A DNA stretch of 64,000 bases from the NCBI RefSeq assembly GCF_038502225.1, contig NC_091374.1, forward strand, positions 6,889,538 to 6,953,537, read 5' to 3'. This stretch comes from Cherax quadricarinatus (Eukaryota > Arthropoda > Malacostraca > Decapoda > Parastacidae). Below the pieces are notes generated by a model. That model saw nothing but the letters and a program-made list of their open reading frames with translations, was not told the origin of the DNA and did no database searches. Numbering within the stretch: the stretch's first letter is position 1; the number at the start of each line of letters is the position of its first letter. The position numbers were made by a program, and so were the translations under genes. This document shows, piece by piece, positions 1 through 9,661 of this stretch.

Positions 1-232
1 TCTTCATGTCAAGGCTGCTCCAGGATAACACGGGGATAACAGTATCGCTAGAGGTGTCTCCACCTGCTTTTGCTTCACTGTCTGGGGGACAGCAATGCTT
101 CCATGGTTCGGTACTCTTCTCCAGGAGGACACTCTCATCCAATTTTGGCTTTTTGCAAGGTGGAGTGAGAGGGAAAGTTGTGGAGCGAGGTCTCTTCATG
201 CTACCAGACAGTTCTTGTCCATTGGCAGCCAT
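1..232 (-). CDS. Protein-kinase-like protein, left copy, partial (5' part only)
   Basis: Reading the minus strand from the ATG at 232, the frame stays open to the window edge (77 codons) and closely matches residues 16-92 of the plus-strand kinase at 693-1499, so this is its head-to-head paralogue. The shared part is the N-terminal extension (basic run KRPRSTTFPL, then a conserved WKHCCPPDSE segment) up to just before the glycine-rich loop. The catalytic domain would lie left of base 1 and cannot be judged. The upstream ATG used by the right copy is CCG here, and 6 bases are missing in frame between it and the shared internal ATG, so the internal ATG (MAANGQ) is the only start in this arm. 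Function beyond kinase-like is unknown. Confidence 0.6.
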   Translation of the reverse strand, partial: MAANGQELSGSMKRPRSTTFPLTPPCKKPKLDESVLLEKSTEPWKHCCPPDSEAKAGGDTSSDTVIPVLSWSSLDMK

Positions 233-345
233 AGCGAAGTGATCGAAGTTAAGTCCTTCCACTTTTGTCGGCGAGAAAATCTTTTCTTTCTTCTAGAAAA
301 ATACGCTTAAGGTACTAGGAAAAAGCAGCGAGATTATTAATATAG

Positions 346-499
346 TTAATCTGACGAGACTCGTACCTTAAATTTGTAGACGGTACGACCAGTAATATAG
401 TTACAGGATACCAATAACATACTTAATCTGACGAGACTCGTACCTTAAATTTGTAGACGGTACGACCAGTAATATAGTTACAGGATACCAATAACATAC
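346..499. repeat. 77-bp tandem duplication between the divergent kinase genes
   Basis: Two nearly identical 77-bp copies (346-422 and 423-499) lie in the intergenic space of the palindrome. The right arm carries only one equivalent copy, so this arose after the inverted duplication. It lies in the presumed shared promoter region; no regulatory motif is recognised with confidence. Confidence 0.8.
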
Positions 500-692
500 T
501 TAATAATATAGTTAATATACTGGATGACCAATAATATAGTTAAGTTACAGGTATCCTGTAACTTAACTATATTGCTGGTTGTACCGTCTACAAATTTAAG
601 GTATGAATCTCCTCAGAGTATCTATATTAATCTCGCTGCTTTTTCCTAGTACCTTAAGCGTATTTCTCTAGAAGAAAGAAAATATTTTCTCG

Positions 693-1499
693 ATGACAAA
701 AGTGGAAGGACTTAAAGAAGACTTCGATCACTTCGCTATGGCTGCCAATGGACAAGTACTGTCCGGTGGCATGAAGAGACCTCGCTCCACAACTTTCCCT
801 CTCACTGCACCTTCCAAAAATCCAAAATTGGATGAGAATGTCCTCCAGGAGAAGAGTACCGAACCATGGAAGCATTGCTGTCCCCCAGACAGTGAAGCAA
901 AAACAGGTGGAGACACCTCTAGCGATACTGTTATCCCCGTGTTATCCTGGAGCAGCCTTGACATGAAGACAAAACTTGGTAGAGGGGCATATGGAGAGGC
1001 ATGGGCAGCTCTCTTAAAACAAGATGATGGCTCCGCTACCAAGGTCGTCGTCAAGAAGCTCTTCGACGACGTTTATCTGAAAGAAGCTGTTAAGGAAGCC
1101 AGAGCTCTTCTCAAGGTTGATGGCGCCGGTGGAGCTCCCAAACTTTATGGCATGATTTACGATCCTTTAGCTATTGTCATGTCCCGCTGCCCCGGAGTAA
1201 CTTTCGCAAAATTTATAGGAAAAAATTCCGCTGAAGATTGCTTTAAGGCATATAAAGCTGCTATAAGAGCATTAATGGATTTTCACCAGACCGGTTTTGC
1301 CCATAATGACATAACAGAATCAAATATAATGATTAGAAAACAAGGTCAGGATTACGTAGCCCATCTTATTGACCTCGGCCTCGCAGTAGATAGAACATTA
1401 AAACCCAAACTTCATAAGATGAAAATTAAAGATGATAAAAGTCGTCTAAAAGAAATTCGTGGCTTTATCATGCAAGACAAAAACATCATAGAACAGTGA
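693..1499 (+). CDS. Small protein-kinase-like protein, right copy
   Basis: Uninterrupted 268-residue ORF. Residues 1-90 are a low-complexity extension with a basic patch (KRPR). From residue 95 there is a protein kinase fold: glycine loop LGRGAYGEAW (95-104), probable ATP-anchoring lysine in VVVKKLF (121/122), probable helix-C glutamate in KEAVKEA, catalytic-loop HNDITESN (204-211, an HRD variant with the catalytic Asp and Asn kept), and DLG (227-229) in place of DFG. The ORF stops about 40 residues after DLG, so the C-lobe is very short compared with the usual 250-300-residue domain. Two starts are possible: ATG 693, or ATG 738 (MAANGQ), the only one shared with the left copy. I favour 738. 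I cannot place it in a named kinase family. Its substrate is unknown. Confidence 0.7.
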   Translation: MTKVEGLKEDFDHFAMAANGQVLSGGMKRPRSTTFPLTAPSKNPKLDENVLQEKSTEPWKHCCPPDSEAKTGGDTSSDTVIPVLSWSSLDMKTKLGRGAYGEAWAALLKQDDGSATKVVVKKLFDDVYLKEAVKEARALLKVDGAGGAPKLYGMIYDPLAIVMSRCPGVTFAKFIGKNSAEDCFKAYKAAIRALMDFHQTGFAHNDITESNIMIRKQGQDYVAHLIDLGLAVDRTLKPKLHKMKIKDDKSRLKEIRGFIMQDKNIIEQ

Positions 1500-1507
1500 G
1501 TTGTCAA

Positions 1508-1771
1508 ACCCACGATCAAGATTCTACCTTGAGTTATGAAACCCACGATCAAGATTCTACCTTGAGTTATGAAACCCAGGATCAAGATTCTACTTTGAGT
1601 TATCAAACCCAGGATCAGGATTCTACCTTGAGTTATGAAACCCAGAATCAAGATTCTACCTTGAGTTATGAAACCCAGGATCAAGATTCTACTTTGAGTT
1701 ATCAAACCCAGGATCAGGATTCTACCTTGAGTTATGAAACCCAGGATCAAGATTCTACCTTGAGTTATCAA
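1508..1771. repeat. 33-bp tandem repeat, 8 units, just 3' of the kinase stop
   Basis: Eight units of 33 bp, differing by few substitutions. In the frame one base behind the kinase frame, the array reads as eight copies of an 11-residue unit (TQDQDSTLSYE-like) and stays open into a unique 31-residue tail (QDIFDWETEYNIDLDALFP at its end), stopping at 1867. No ATG begins this frame. The kinase stop codon TGA lies inside GTGAGT, which also resembles a 5' splice site. The array may be a C-terminal repeat region reached by splicing or frameshift, or simply 3' non-coding sequence. Confidence 0.85.
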
Positions 1772-1867
1772 AGCATCAAGAAACTACTCCACCTGCCTAC
1801 TTGGAGACAGGATATCTTCGACTGGGAAACAGAGTATAATATCGACCTAGATGCTCTCTTTCCCTGA

Positions 1868-2300
1868 ACCAATCGTTCAGGACCTTTAGGGACGCCATCA
1901 CTCGTAGTGATCAAGCAACAACTACATCCACTGAAGAAGACCACCAAGTACATGAGGATGTTTTCACGAATTAAAAAGTTAATTTTTTTTAAGTTTTAAA
2001 GTCGGTAATATTATTATTTTTTTAAGTAAAAGGACTGATTTAGTTGAGGTGATAGTAATAATAATTATATATATTGGAGTCTGACTGTGTAAATAGTGCA
2101 GCTTAAGTGCCTTAGAAATAATGATGATATTGGTAAGTATGGTGAGGCGTAGTAGTGATGAGGATAGTGATTAGGGTAGTGAAGGATAATAATGAGTACA
2201 AGACAAACAGCAGTCATTATTATGAAGAGGTTAGCAATATATATACATATATACATGAGGTTACTGAAGATGGTAGTGGCAAGTACGGAGAGGATATTAA
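1868..2300. other. AT-rich sequence with no gene seen
   Basis: Low-complexity A/T-rich DNA after the kinase and its repeat tail. I see no coding or structural signal. Confidence 0.6.
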
Positions 2301-2319
2301 ATGAACATTGGTGGGTATG

Positions 2320-2888
2320 GTGACGTGTATGGTAGTGATGTATGGTGACGTGTATGATAGTGATGTATGGTAGTGTTTTTATGGTGACGTGTATGGTAGT
2401 GTTGTATGGTGATATTGTGACTTGTATGGTACTGTAGTAGTGATGTGTAGTGGTTATTAGTGATACGTAATAAGTAGTGATCAGTGATGGGTAGTGACGA
2501 GTAGTTATTGTGATGTGTAGTGATGAGAAGTAATGTGTAGTGATGAGTAGTGATGTGTAGTGATGAGTAGTTATAGTAATGTGTAGTGATGAGTAGTTAT
2601 TAATAGTGATGTGTAGTGATGATCGGTTATTATTAATGATGTGTAGTGTTTAGTGATGAGTAGTGATGTGTAGTGTTTAGTGATGAGTAGTGATGTGTAG
2701 TTATTGTTAGTGATGTGTAGTGATTCGTAGTTGTCCTTAGTGATGTGATTAGTGATGTGTAGTGATGAGTAGTAATGAATAGTGATGAGCAGTTATCAAT
2801 AGTGATGTTTAGTGATGAGTAGTTATCATTAGTGATGTGTAGCGATGAGTAGTTATCATTAGTGATGTGTGTAATGAGTAGTTATCAT
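2320..2888. repeat. Degenerate GTGATGTGTAGTGATGAG-type simple repeat
   Basis: A loosely periodic array of TAGTGATG-based units with scattered indels, looking like an old expanded minisatellite. A LINE fragment interrupts it at 2890-3081, after which one or two further units follow. Confidence 0.8.
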
Positions 2889-2889
2889 T

Positions 2890-3081
2890 AATGGCGCTGG
2901 ACAAGCACCTAAAGTCGGTTCCTGACCAGCCGGGCTGTGGCTCGTACGTTGGTTTGCGTGCAGCCAGCAGCAAGAGCCTGGTTGATCAGGCTCTGATCCA
3001 CCAGGAGGCCTGGTCACAGACCGGGCCGCGGGGGCGTTGGCCCCCGGAACTCTCTCCAGGTAAACTCCAAGTAAACTCCAG
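2890..3081 (+). mobile_element. 5'-truncated CR1/L2-like LINE 3' end
   Basis: Matches the 3' end of the elements at 26578-27066 (plus) and 19558-19740 (minus): the C-terminal coding segment LALDKHLKSVPDQPGCGSYV, then the GC-rich 3' UTR (CCGGGCCGCGGGGGCGTTG). It lies inside the TAGTGATG array, with GTTATCATTA on both sides. That is compatible with a 10-bp target duplication, although the motif is also part of the array. Confidence 0.85.
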
Positions 3082-3112
3082 TTATCATTAGTGATAATTA
3101 GTGATGTGTAGT

Positions 3113-4890
3113 GAGCAGGTGTAAGGATACTAACACTCAGGTACCTACTTACTGCTAGGTGAACAGGAGCAGCAGGTGTAAGGATACTAACACTCAGGTA
3201 CCTACTTACTGCTAGGTGAACAGGAGCAGCAGGTGTAAGGATACTAACACTCAGGTACCTACTTACTGCTAGGTGAACAGGAGCAGCAGGTGTAAGGATA
3301 CTAACACTCAGGTACCTACTTACTGCTAGGTGAACAGGAGCAGCAGGTGTAAGGATACTAACACTCAGGTACCTACTTACTGCTAGGTGAACAGGAGCAG
3401 CAGGTGTAAGGATACTAACACTCAGGTACCTACTTACTGCTAGGTGAACAGGAGCAGCAGGTGTAAGGATACTAACACTCAGGTACCTACTTACTGCTAG
3501 GTGAACAGGAGCAGCAGGTGTAAGGATACTAACACTCAGGTACCTACTTACTGCTAGGTGAACAGGAGCAGCAGGTGTAAGGATACTAACACTCAGGTAC
3601 CTACTTACTGCTAGGTGAACAGGAGCAGCAGGTGTAAGGATACTAACACTCAGGTTCCTACTTACTGCTAGGTGAACAGGAGCAGCAGGTGTAAGGATAC
3701 TAACACTCAGGTACCTACTTACTGCTAGGTGAACAGGAGCAGCAGGTGTAAGGATACTAACACTCAGGTACCTACTTACTGCTAGGTGAACAGGAGCAGC
3801 AGGTGTAAGGATACTAACACTCAGGTTCCTACTTACTGCTAGGTGAACAGGAGCAGCAGGTGTAAGGATACTAACACTCAGGTACCTACTTACTGCTAGG
3901 TGAACAGGAGCAGCAGGTGTAAGGATACTAACACTCAGGTACCTACTTACTGCTAGGTGAACAGGAGCAGCAGGTGTAAGGATACTAACACTCAGGTACC
4001 TACTTACTGCTAGGTGAACAGGAGCAGCAGGTGTAAGGATACTAACACTCAGGTACCTACTTACTGCTAGGTGAACAGGAGCAGCAGGTGTAAGGATACT
4101 AACACTCAGGTTCCTACTTACTGCTAGGTGAACAGGAGCAGCAGGTGTAAGGATACTAACACTCAGGTACCTACTTACTGCTAGGTGAACAGGAGCAGCA
4201 GGTGTAAGGATACTAACACTCAGGTACCTACTTACTGCTAGGTGAACAGGAGCAGCAGGTGTAAGGATACTAACACTCAGGTACCTACTTACTGCTAGGT
4301 GAACAGGAGCAGCAGGTGTAAGGATACTAACACTCAGGTACCTACTTACTGCTAGGTGAACAGGAGCAGCAGGTGTAAGGATACTAACACTCAGGTACCT
4401 ACTTACTGCTAGGTGAACAGGAGCAGCAGGTGTAAGGATACTAACACTCAGGTACCTACTTACTGCTAGGTGAACAGGAGCAGCAGGTGTAAGGATACTA
4501 ACACTCAGGTACCTACTTACTGCTAGGTGAACAGGAGCAGCAGGTGTAAGGATACTAACACTCAGGTACCTACTTACTGCTAGGTGAACAGGAGCAGCAG
4601 GTGTAAGGATACTAACACTCAGGTACCTACTTACTGCTAGGTGAACAGGAGCAGCAGGTGTAAGGATACTAACACTCAGGTACCTACTTACTGCTAGGTG
4701 AACAGGAGCAGCAGGTGTAAGGATACTAACACTCAGGTACCTACTTACTGCTAGATGAACAGGAGCAGCAGGTGTAAGGATACTAACACTCAGGTACCTA
4801 CTTACTGCTAGATGAACAGGAGCAGCAGGTGTAAGGATACTAACACTCAGGTACCTACTTACTGCTAGATGAACAGGAGCAGCAGGTGTA
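3113..4890. repeat. 57-bp satellite array, about 31 units
   Basis: Near-identical units of exactly 57 bp (GAGCAGCAGGTGTAAGGATA as unit start) in head-to-tail order. Variants are a TTCC instead of TACC (near 3654, 3825 and 4110, spaced 3 and 5 units apart) and an AGATGA variant in the last three units. Because 57 is divisible by three, the minus strand is open for about 700 codons; this is a repeat artefact, not a gene. The unit aligns to the internal part of the SINE at 5322-5612, and the array ends directly in SINE-like sequence. Confidence 0.97.
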
Positions 4891-4975
4891 AGGTAACATG
4901 GCCAACATTTCATCCGTGCCTGGAATCGAACCCTGTTCCTCGGTGTGTGAGCTTTGGAAGCTAACACCTGTTTTA
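4885..4975 (-). mobile_element. Remnant of tRNA-derived SINE at the end of the satellite
   Basis: After the last 57-bp unit the sequence continues as the rest of the SINE at 5322-5612, including TGGAATCGAACCC, whose reverse complement (GGGTTCGATTCCA) is a tRNA-type B box. The satellite is therefore flanked on this side by the element it resembles. Confidence 0.75.
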
Positions 4976-5142
4976 ACTGCTCACTTCATGTATAAAATCT
5001 ATACTGTGTGATGGAGTATGACAGGAAAAGCATCATGTGTGATCCACTATGACAGGAAAAATAATTGTGAAGAAGCAGAAGACAGCTCACCTATCAGTAG
5101 GAATATAACAGGAAAATCATTGTTATACATTATAATAACATT

Positions 5143-5276
5143 ACACAAATAACCCGCACATAAAAGAGAGAAGCTTACGACGACGTTTGACAAAGTCACA
5201 CTGACTTTGTCAATGGTCCAAGTCGGACCGAAAAGTCGTCGTAAGCTTCTCTCTTTTATGTGCGGGTTATTTGTGT
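5143..5276. mobile_element. Short inverted-repeat element (hairpin MITE), copy 1
   Basis: Two arms of about 36-40 bp (5143-5182 and 5237-5276) are essentially perfect reverse complements, beginning ACACAAATAACCCGCACATA. The interior has a second small hairpin (GACAAAGTC / GACTTTGTC). A diverged copy with the same ends is at 43843-43976, so this is a dispersed family. No coding capacity; superfamily not identified. Confidence 0.8.
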
Positions 5277-5321
5277 ATCGTTCCAGTCACGGTATTGTGC
5301 TTTTTTGTTAATTATGATAAC

Positions 5322-5612
5322 ATGATAATAATAATATCTTTATTTACTACAAGTACATGCACAAGGTATACAGGTCTAGCTGACATCATTGACATACTAC
5401 TATACAGAAAGCACCTTGTTATGCTGAGACTTTCGGGCAAATTAGGTCAGTTTTGTCCCAGGATGCGACCCACACCAGTCCACTAACACCCAGGTACCCA
5501 TTTTACTGATGGGGAACACAGACAACAGGTGTCAAGAAACACGACCAATGTTTCTACCCTGGCTGGGAATCGAACCCAGACCCTCGCCGTGTGAAGCGAG
5601 AGTTTTAGTCAC
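5322..5612 (-). mobile_element. tRNA-derived SINE, full-looking copy
   Basis: On the minus strand the head begins near 5612 with a tRNA-like region containing a B box (GGGTTCGATTCCC, about 5565-5577). A tRNA-unrelated body follows, and the element ends in AATAAAGATATTATTATTAT (about 5322-5345), an (ATT)n tail. Pol III-type B box plus simple-repeat tail are the usual signs of a SINE. The segment at about 5480-5540 is the parent-like sequence of the 57-bp satellite upstream. Confidence 0.8.
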
Positions 5613-5827
5613 CAGGAGCATGACAGGAAAACTATTGTGTGATACAATACGACAAGAAAACCATGGTATGAGATGGAGTATGTGATAGAATATGACCAGA
5701 AAGCCACCTTGTGGTAAAATAGGAAAGGTAAATTAGTCTGAATGCTGAAGTATGATAAGAATAATCCTGTGTGATGGAGTATGACGGATACATTATGTGT
5801 GATGGAGCAATATTGTACAAGGAAAAC

Positions 5828-7600
5828 CATCCTGTGTGATGGAGTATGACAGGAAAGTCATCCTGTGTGATGGAGTATGACAGGAAAGTCATCCTGTGTG
5901 ATGGAGTATGACAGGAAAGTCATCCTGTGTGATGGAGTATGACAGGAAAGTCATCCTGTGTGATGGAGTATGACAGGAAAGTCATCCTGTGTGATGGAGT
6001 ATGACAGGAAAGTCATCCTGCGTGATGGAGTATGACAGGAAAGTCATCCTGTGTGATGGAATATGACAGGAAAGTCATCCTGTGTGATGGAGTATGACAG
6101 GAAAGTCATCCTGTGTGATGGAGTATGACAGGAAAGTCATCCTGTGTGATGGAGTATGACAGGAAAGTCATCCTGTGTGATGGAGTATGACAGGAAAGTC
6201 ATCCTGCGTGATGGAGTATGACAGGAAAGTCATCCTGTGTGATGGAGTATGACAGGAAAGTCATCCTGTGTGATGGAGTATGACAGGAAAGTCATCCTGT
6301 GTGATGGAGTATGACAGGAAAGTCATCCTGTGTGATGGAGTATGACAGGAAAGTCATCCTGTGTGATGGAGTATGACAGGAAAGTCATCCTGTGTGATGG
6401 AGTATGACAGGAAAGTCATCCTGTGTGATGGAGTATGACAGGAAAGTCATCCTGTGTGATGGAGTATGACAGGAAAGTCATCCTGTGTGATGGAGTATGA
6501 CAGGAAAGTCATCCTGTGTGATGGAGTATGACAGGAAAGTCATCCTGTGTGATGGAGTATGACAGGAAAGTCATCCTGTGTGATGGAGTATGACAGGAAA
6601 GTCATCCTGTGTGATGGAGTATGACAGGAAAGTCATCCTGTGTGATGGAGTATGACAGGAAAGTCATCCTGCGTGATGGAGTATGACAGGAAAGTCATCC
6701 TGTGTGATGGAGTATGACAGGAAAGTCATCCTGCGTGATGGAGTATGACAGGAAAGTCATCCTGTGTGATGGAGTATGACAGGAAAGTCATCCTGTGTGA
6801 TGGAGTATGACAGGAAAGTCATCCTGTGTGATGGAGTATGACAGGAAAGTCATCCTGTGTGATGGAGTATGACAGGAAAGTCATCCTGTGTGATGGAGTA
6901 TGACAGGAAAGTCATCCTGTGTGATGGAGTATGACAGGAAAGTCATCCTGTGTGATGGAGTATGACAGGAAAGTCATCCTGTGTGATGGAGTATGACAGG
7001 AAAGTCATCCTGTGTGATGGAGTATGACAGGAAAGTCATCCTGTGTGATGGAGTATGACAGGAAAGTCATCCTGTGTGATGGAGTATGACAGGAAAGTCA
7101 TCCTGTGTGATGGAGTATGACAGGAAAGTCATCCTGTGTGATGGAGTATGACAGGAAAGTCATCCTGTGTGATGGAGTATGACAGGAAAGTCATCCTGTG
7201 TGATGGAGTATGACAGGAAAGTCATCCTGTGTGATGGAGTATGACAGGAAAGTCATCCTGTGTGATGGAGTATGACAGGAAAGTCATCCTGTGTGATGGA
7301 GTATGACAGGAAAGTCATCCTGTGTGATGGAGTATGACAGGAAAGTCATCCTGTGTGATGGAGTATGACAGGAAAGTCATCCTGTGTGATGGAGTATGAC
7401 AGGAAAGTCATCCTGTGTGATGGAGTATGACAGGAAAGTCATCCTGTGTGATGGAGTATGACAGGAAAGTCATCCTGTGTGATGGAGTATGACAGGAAAG
7501 TCATCCTGTGTGATGGAGTATGACAGGAAAGTCATCCTGTGTGATGGAGTATGACAGGAAAGTCATCCTGTGTGATGGAGTATGACAGGAAAGTCATGTT
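5828..7600. repeat. 31-bp satellite array, about 57 units
   Basis: Head-to-tail 31-bp units (CATCCTGTGTGATGGAGTAT then GACAGGAAAGT). Only a few units vary: CGTGATGG in several and ATATGA in one. Degraded flanking units occur at about 5010-5060 and 5620-5828, and again at 8320-8440 beyond an inserted LINE fragment, so the centre is homogenised and the edges are old. There are no unique spacers between units, so it is not a CRISPR array. Confidence 0.97.
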
Positions 7601-8281
7601 GTCTGATGGTGTATGACTTCTCTGTCATACCGATGCCGAAGAGGCATCACCACAAACACCAAGATCAAGGTGTACAGAGCCATAGTCCTCACCACACTTC
7701 TCTATGGCTGCGAAACCTGGACTGTCTACAAACGTCACGCCAGAAAGTTGAACCACTTTCACACCACACGGCTCAGAAAAATTCTCGGTATCAAATGGCA
7801 AGATAAGATCGCAGACACAGAAGTGCTGACTACAGCTGTCCTGCCTAGCATCTACACCATCCTGATGCAGACACAGCTTCGCTGGGCAGGTCACGTTGCT
7901 CGCATGCCAGACCACCGGCTGCCAAAGAAACTCTTGTTTGGCGAACTGCAGCATGGAAAGCGCTCTCAAGGAGGCCAAAAGAAGCGCTACAAGGATACCC
8001 TTAAGACTGCTCTGAAAGCTTTCAACATCAACCACACCATGTGGGAGCTGATAGCTCAGGACAGGAATGACTGGCGAGCAGTTGTCCAGAAAGGGGCAAC
8101 ATCCTGCGAGGCAAGCAAAATCTCACTAGCTGAGCAGCGCAGGCAGGCGAGGAAGACCAGAGCCATCAAACCCCTCGATGCCGCCACCCTTCCCTGTCCA
8201 CACTGCCAGAGAACGTTTCGTGCGCGGATTGGCCTGACAAGTCATCTGCGTACCCACCAACTTCGACCCCAGGATGACTAG
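7601..8281 (+). pseudogene. C-terminal fragment of a non-LTR retrotransposon ORF with a C2H2 finger
   Basis: A frame open from about 7613 to 8281 starts in the thumb/post-RT region of a LINE reverse transcriptase (IVLTTLLYGCETWTVYKRHA; RKILGIKWQD; RWAGHVARMPDHRLPK) and ends with a C2H2 zinc finger (CPHCQRTF...HLRTH) close to the stop. The RT catalytic core is absent, so this is a 5'-truncated insertion. It sits inside the 31-bp satellite, with degraded units on both sides. This LINE family differs from the RTE-like and CR1-like elements elsewhere in the window, and is the only copy here. Confidence 0.8.
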
Positions 8282-8309
8282 ATGGTCCTCGTCGAATCGA
8301 CGGACAAAA

Positions 8310-8460
8310 AAAACACACCATTTTATGTGACGGTGTACGACAGTAAAACCATCCTGTGAAATATGACAGAAAAAATCATATGTGAGAGGAAAATCATCCT
8401 GTGTGATGGAATATGACAAATAAATCATCTGTGAGAGAGAAAAAAAAAGTCTGCATGATG
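8310..8460. repeat. Degraded outer units of the 31-bp satellite
   Basis: Recognisable but diverged motifs (CATCCTGTG, GTGTGATGGAATATGACA) continue the array beyond the LINE insertion. Confidence 0.7.
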
Positions 8461-8707
8461 GGTGTGGCAGTGTAATACTCATTAAAAATAACTCAGTATT
8501 TATAGTTTAAATTTCCTTACACGTTTACAAACTGTTGTTTTAAAATTTGTAAAATGTTTAAGGTAGCCCCTGATTATTATATACATACTGTAGTAATACA
8601 TAAATTATCTAGCATAACTCATAAAAGGCATATATAGGCATCCTGCCATCACACTCAACACAATAATAATAATATATATATACACAGAGATGTACTTCTC
8701 GTAGCGT

Positions 8708-8803
8708 ATGGTTGATCAGGTTCTGATCCACCAGGAGGCCTGGTCACAGACCGGGCCGCGGGGGCGTTGACCCCCGGAACTCTCTCCAGGTAAACTCCAG
8801 ACT
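8708..8803 (+). mobile_element. CR1/L2-like LINE 3' UTR fragment
   Basis: Carries the recurrent 3' end GGTTGATCAGG...GACCGGGCCGCGGGGGCG...CTCTCTCCAGGTAAACTCCA, matching 26960-27066. Confidence 0.85.
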
Positions 8804-8804
8804 A

Positions 8805-8968
8805 TTTTAATTCCTGTTCCCCTCAAGGAAGATTCCTTGATGCTGGTGAGGGGCTCTTGATCTAGGGAATTAGATCTGTTCTCTAGTTCCCTGAATTAAA
8901 CCTGAACACCTTCCACATCCCCCCCAGGCGCTGTATAATCCTACGGGTTTAGCGCTTTCCCCCTTGAT

Positions 8969-9024
<56 letters not shown>
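8805..9024 (+). mobile_element. Dispersed short repeat with (TAA)n tail
   Basis: The block with CTGGTGAGGGGCTCTTGATC, a pyrimidine-rich stretch, GCGCTGTATAATCCTACGGG and then a (TAA)n tail (about 8970-9024) recurs in diverged form at 46385-46545 and 49740-49865, so it is a dispersed SINE-like family. No tRNA box was identified. Confidence 0.65.
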
Positions 9025-9025
<1 letters not shown>

Positions 9026-9349
9026 TTAATTCCTGTTTTAGATATTAAAATATTATTTTCTGGTGTAAAATGGTCGATAGGCTTTAAATCCTATTAACCA
9101 ACCAATAATAATAATTATATAATACATCCTGCAGAAATGTTGTAGATGGGTATAGGGTACATAATGATAATACACTAAATTACAGAAATGTTTGTATAGG
9201 CCTACCTTATTCAAATTAACTACTCCCGGTGCAACAATTTGTTAAAAAGATGAGGGGAGTAACTGTCTTTCCTTACTTCAGATTTATTAACTAGTCACTC
9301 CTTAGTTTTAACTTAAATCGGTGATATTAATGACCATGTTATAATGAGG

Positions 9350-9412
9350 TAGACCTGGAGAGTTTACCTGGAGTGGGTATCAGGGGTCAACGCCCCCGCC
9401 CCCTGATATCTT
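9350..9412 (-). mobile_element. CR1/L2-like LINE 3' UTR fragment
   Basis: Short diverged match (TTTACCTGGAG...GGGTCAACGCCCCCG) to the LINE 3' end seen at 19560-19620, in the same orientation. Confidence 0.65.
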
Positions 9413-9439
9413 GTTGCATACAGTAGGTACTGTAATATT

Positions 9440-9643
9440 CAGTTTTCCTGGAACAGTAATGATTTTTTGTCAGTTATATTCAGTTTTCTTGATCCATTAT
9501 TCATTCTTGTTCAAATGTGTTCAGTTTACTTTGTACTTTATTGATTTTTGTTTAATTATGTTGAGTTTCCTAGTAAATTATTGATTTTTGTTCCATTATG
9601 TTCAGTTTTCCTGGTATATTACTGATTTTTGTTCAGTTCATTT
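9440..9643. repeat. Degenerate 41-bp tandem repeat, about 5 units
   Basis: Five diverged units of 40-41 bp, each starting with a CAGTTTTCCTGG-like motif and containing TTATTGATTTTTGTT. It lies immediately before the 36-bp array. Confidence 0.75.
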
Positions 9644-9661
9644 TTTTCTAGTACAACTGAT

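Larger units (their letters stand above)
1..969. repeat. Large imperfect palindrome (inverted duplication)
   Basis: The first bases of the window are the reverse complement of about 950-969, and the match continues inward with few differences to a near-perfect hairpin at 532-573, the symmetry centre. Both kinase starts lie on the arms, transcribed outward. The left arm has an extra 77-bp tandem duplication, so the arms differ in length. The duplication may extend further left than the window. Confidence 0.85.

Noticed and set aside
1496..1867. Independent gene for the 11-residue repeat protein
   Set aside because: There is no ATG for this frame. It is reported only as a possible kinase tail.
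2859..4967. 702-codon open frame on the minus strand
   Set aside because: It is the 57-bp satellite read in an open frame (19 residues per unit, about 31 times). No start context, no unique domain, and the unit derives from a SINE.
5560..5600. tRNA gene suggested by a B-box-like GGTTCGATTCC
   Set aside because: No full cloverleaf; it belongs to a SINE with a long unrelated body and an (ATT)n tail.
5828..7600. CRISPR-like regular repeat array
   Set aside because: The 31-bp units are directly adjacent with no unique spacers, and the genome is eukaryotic.
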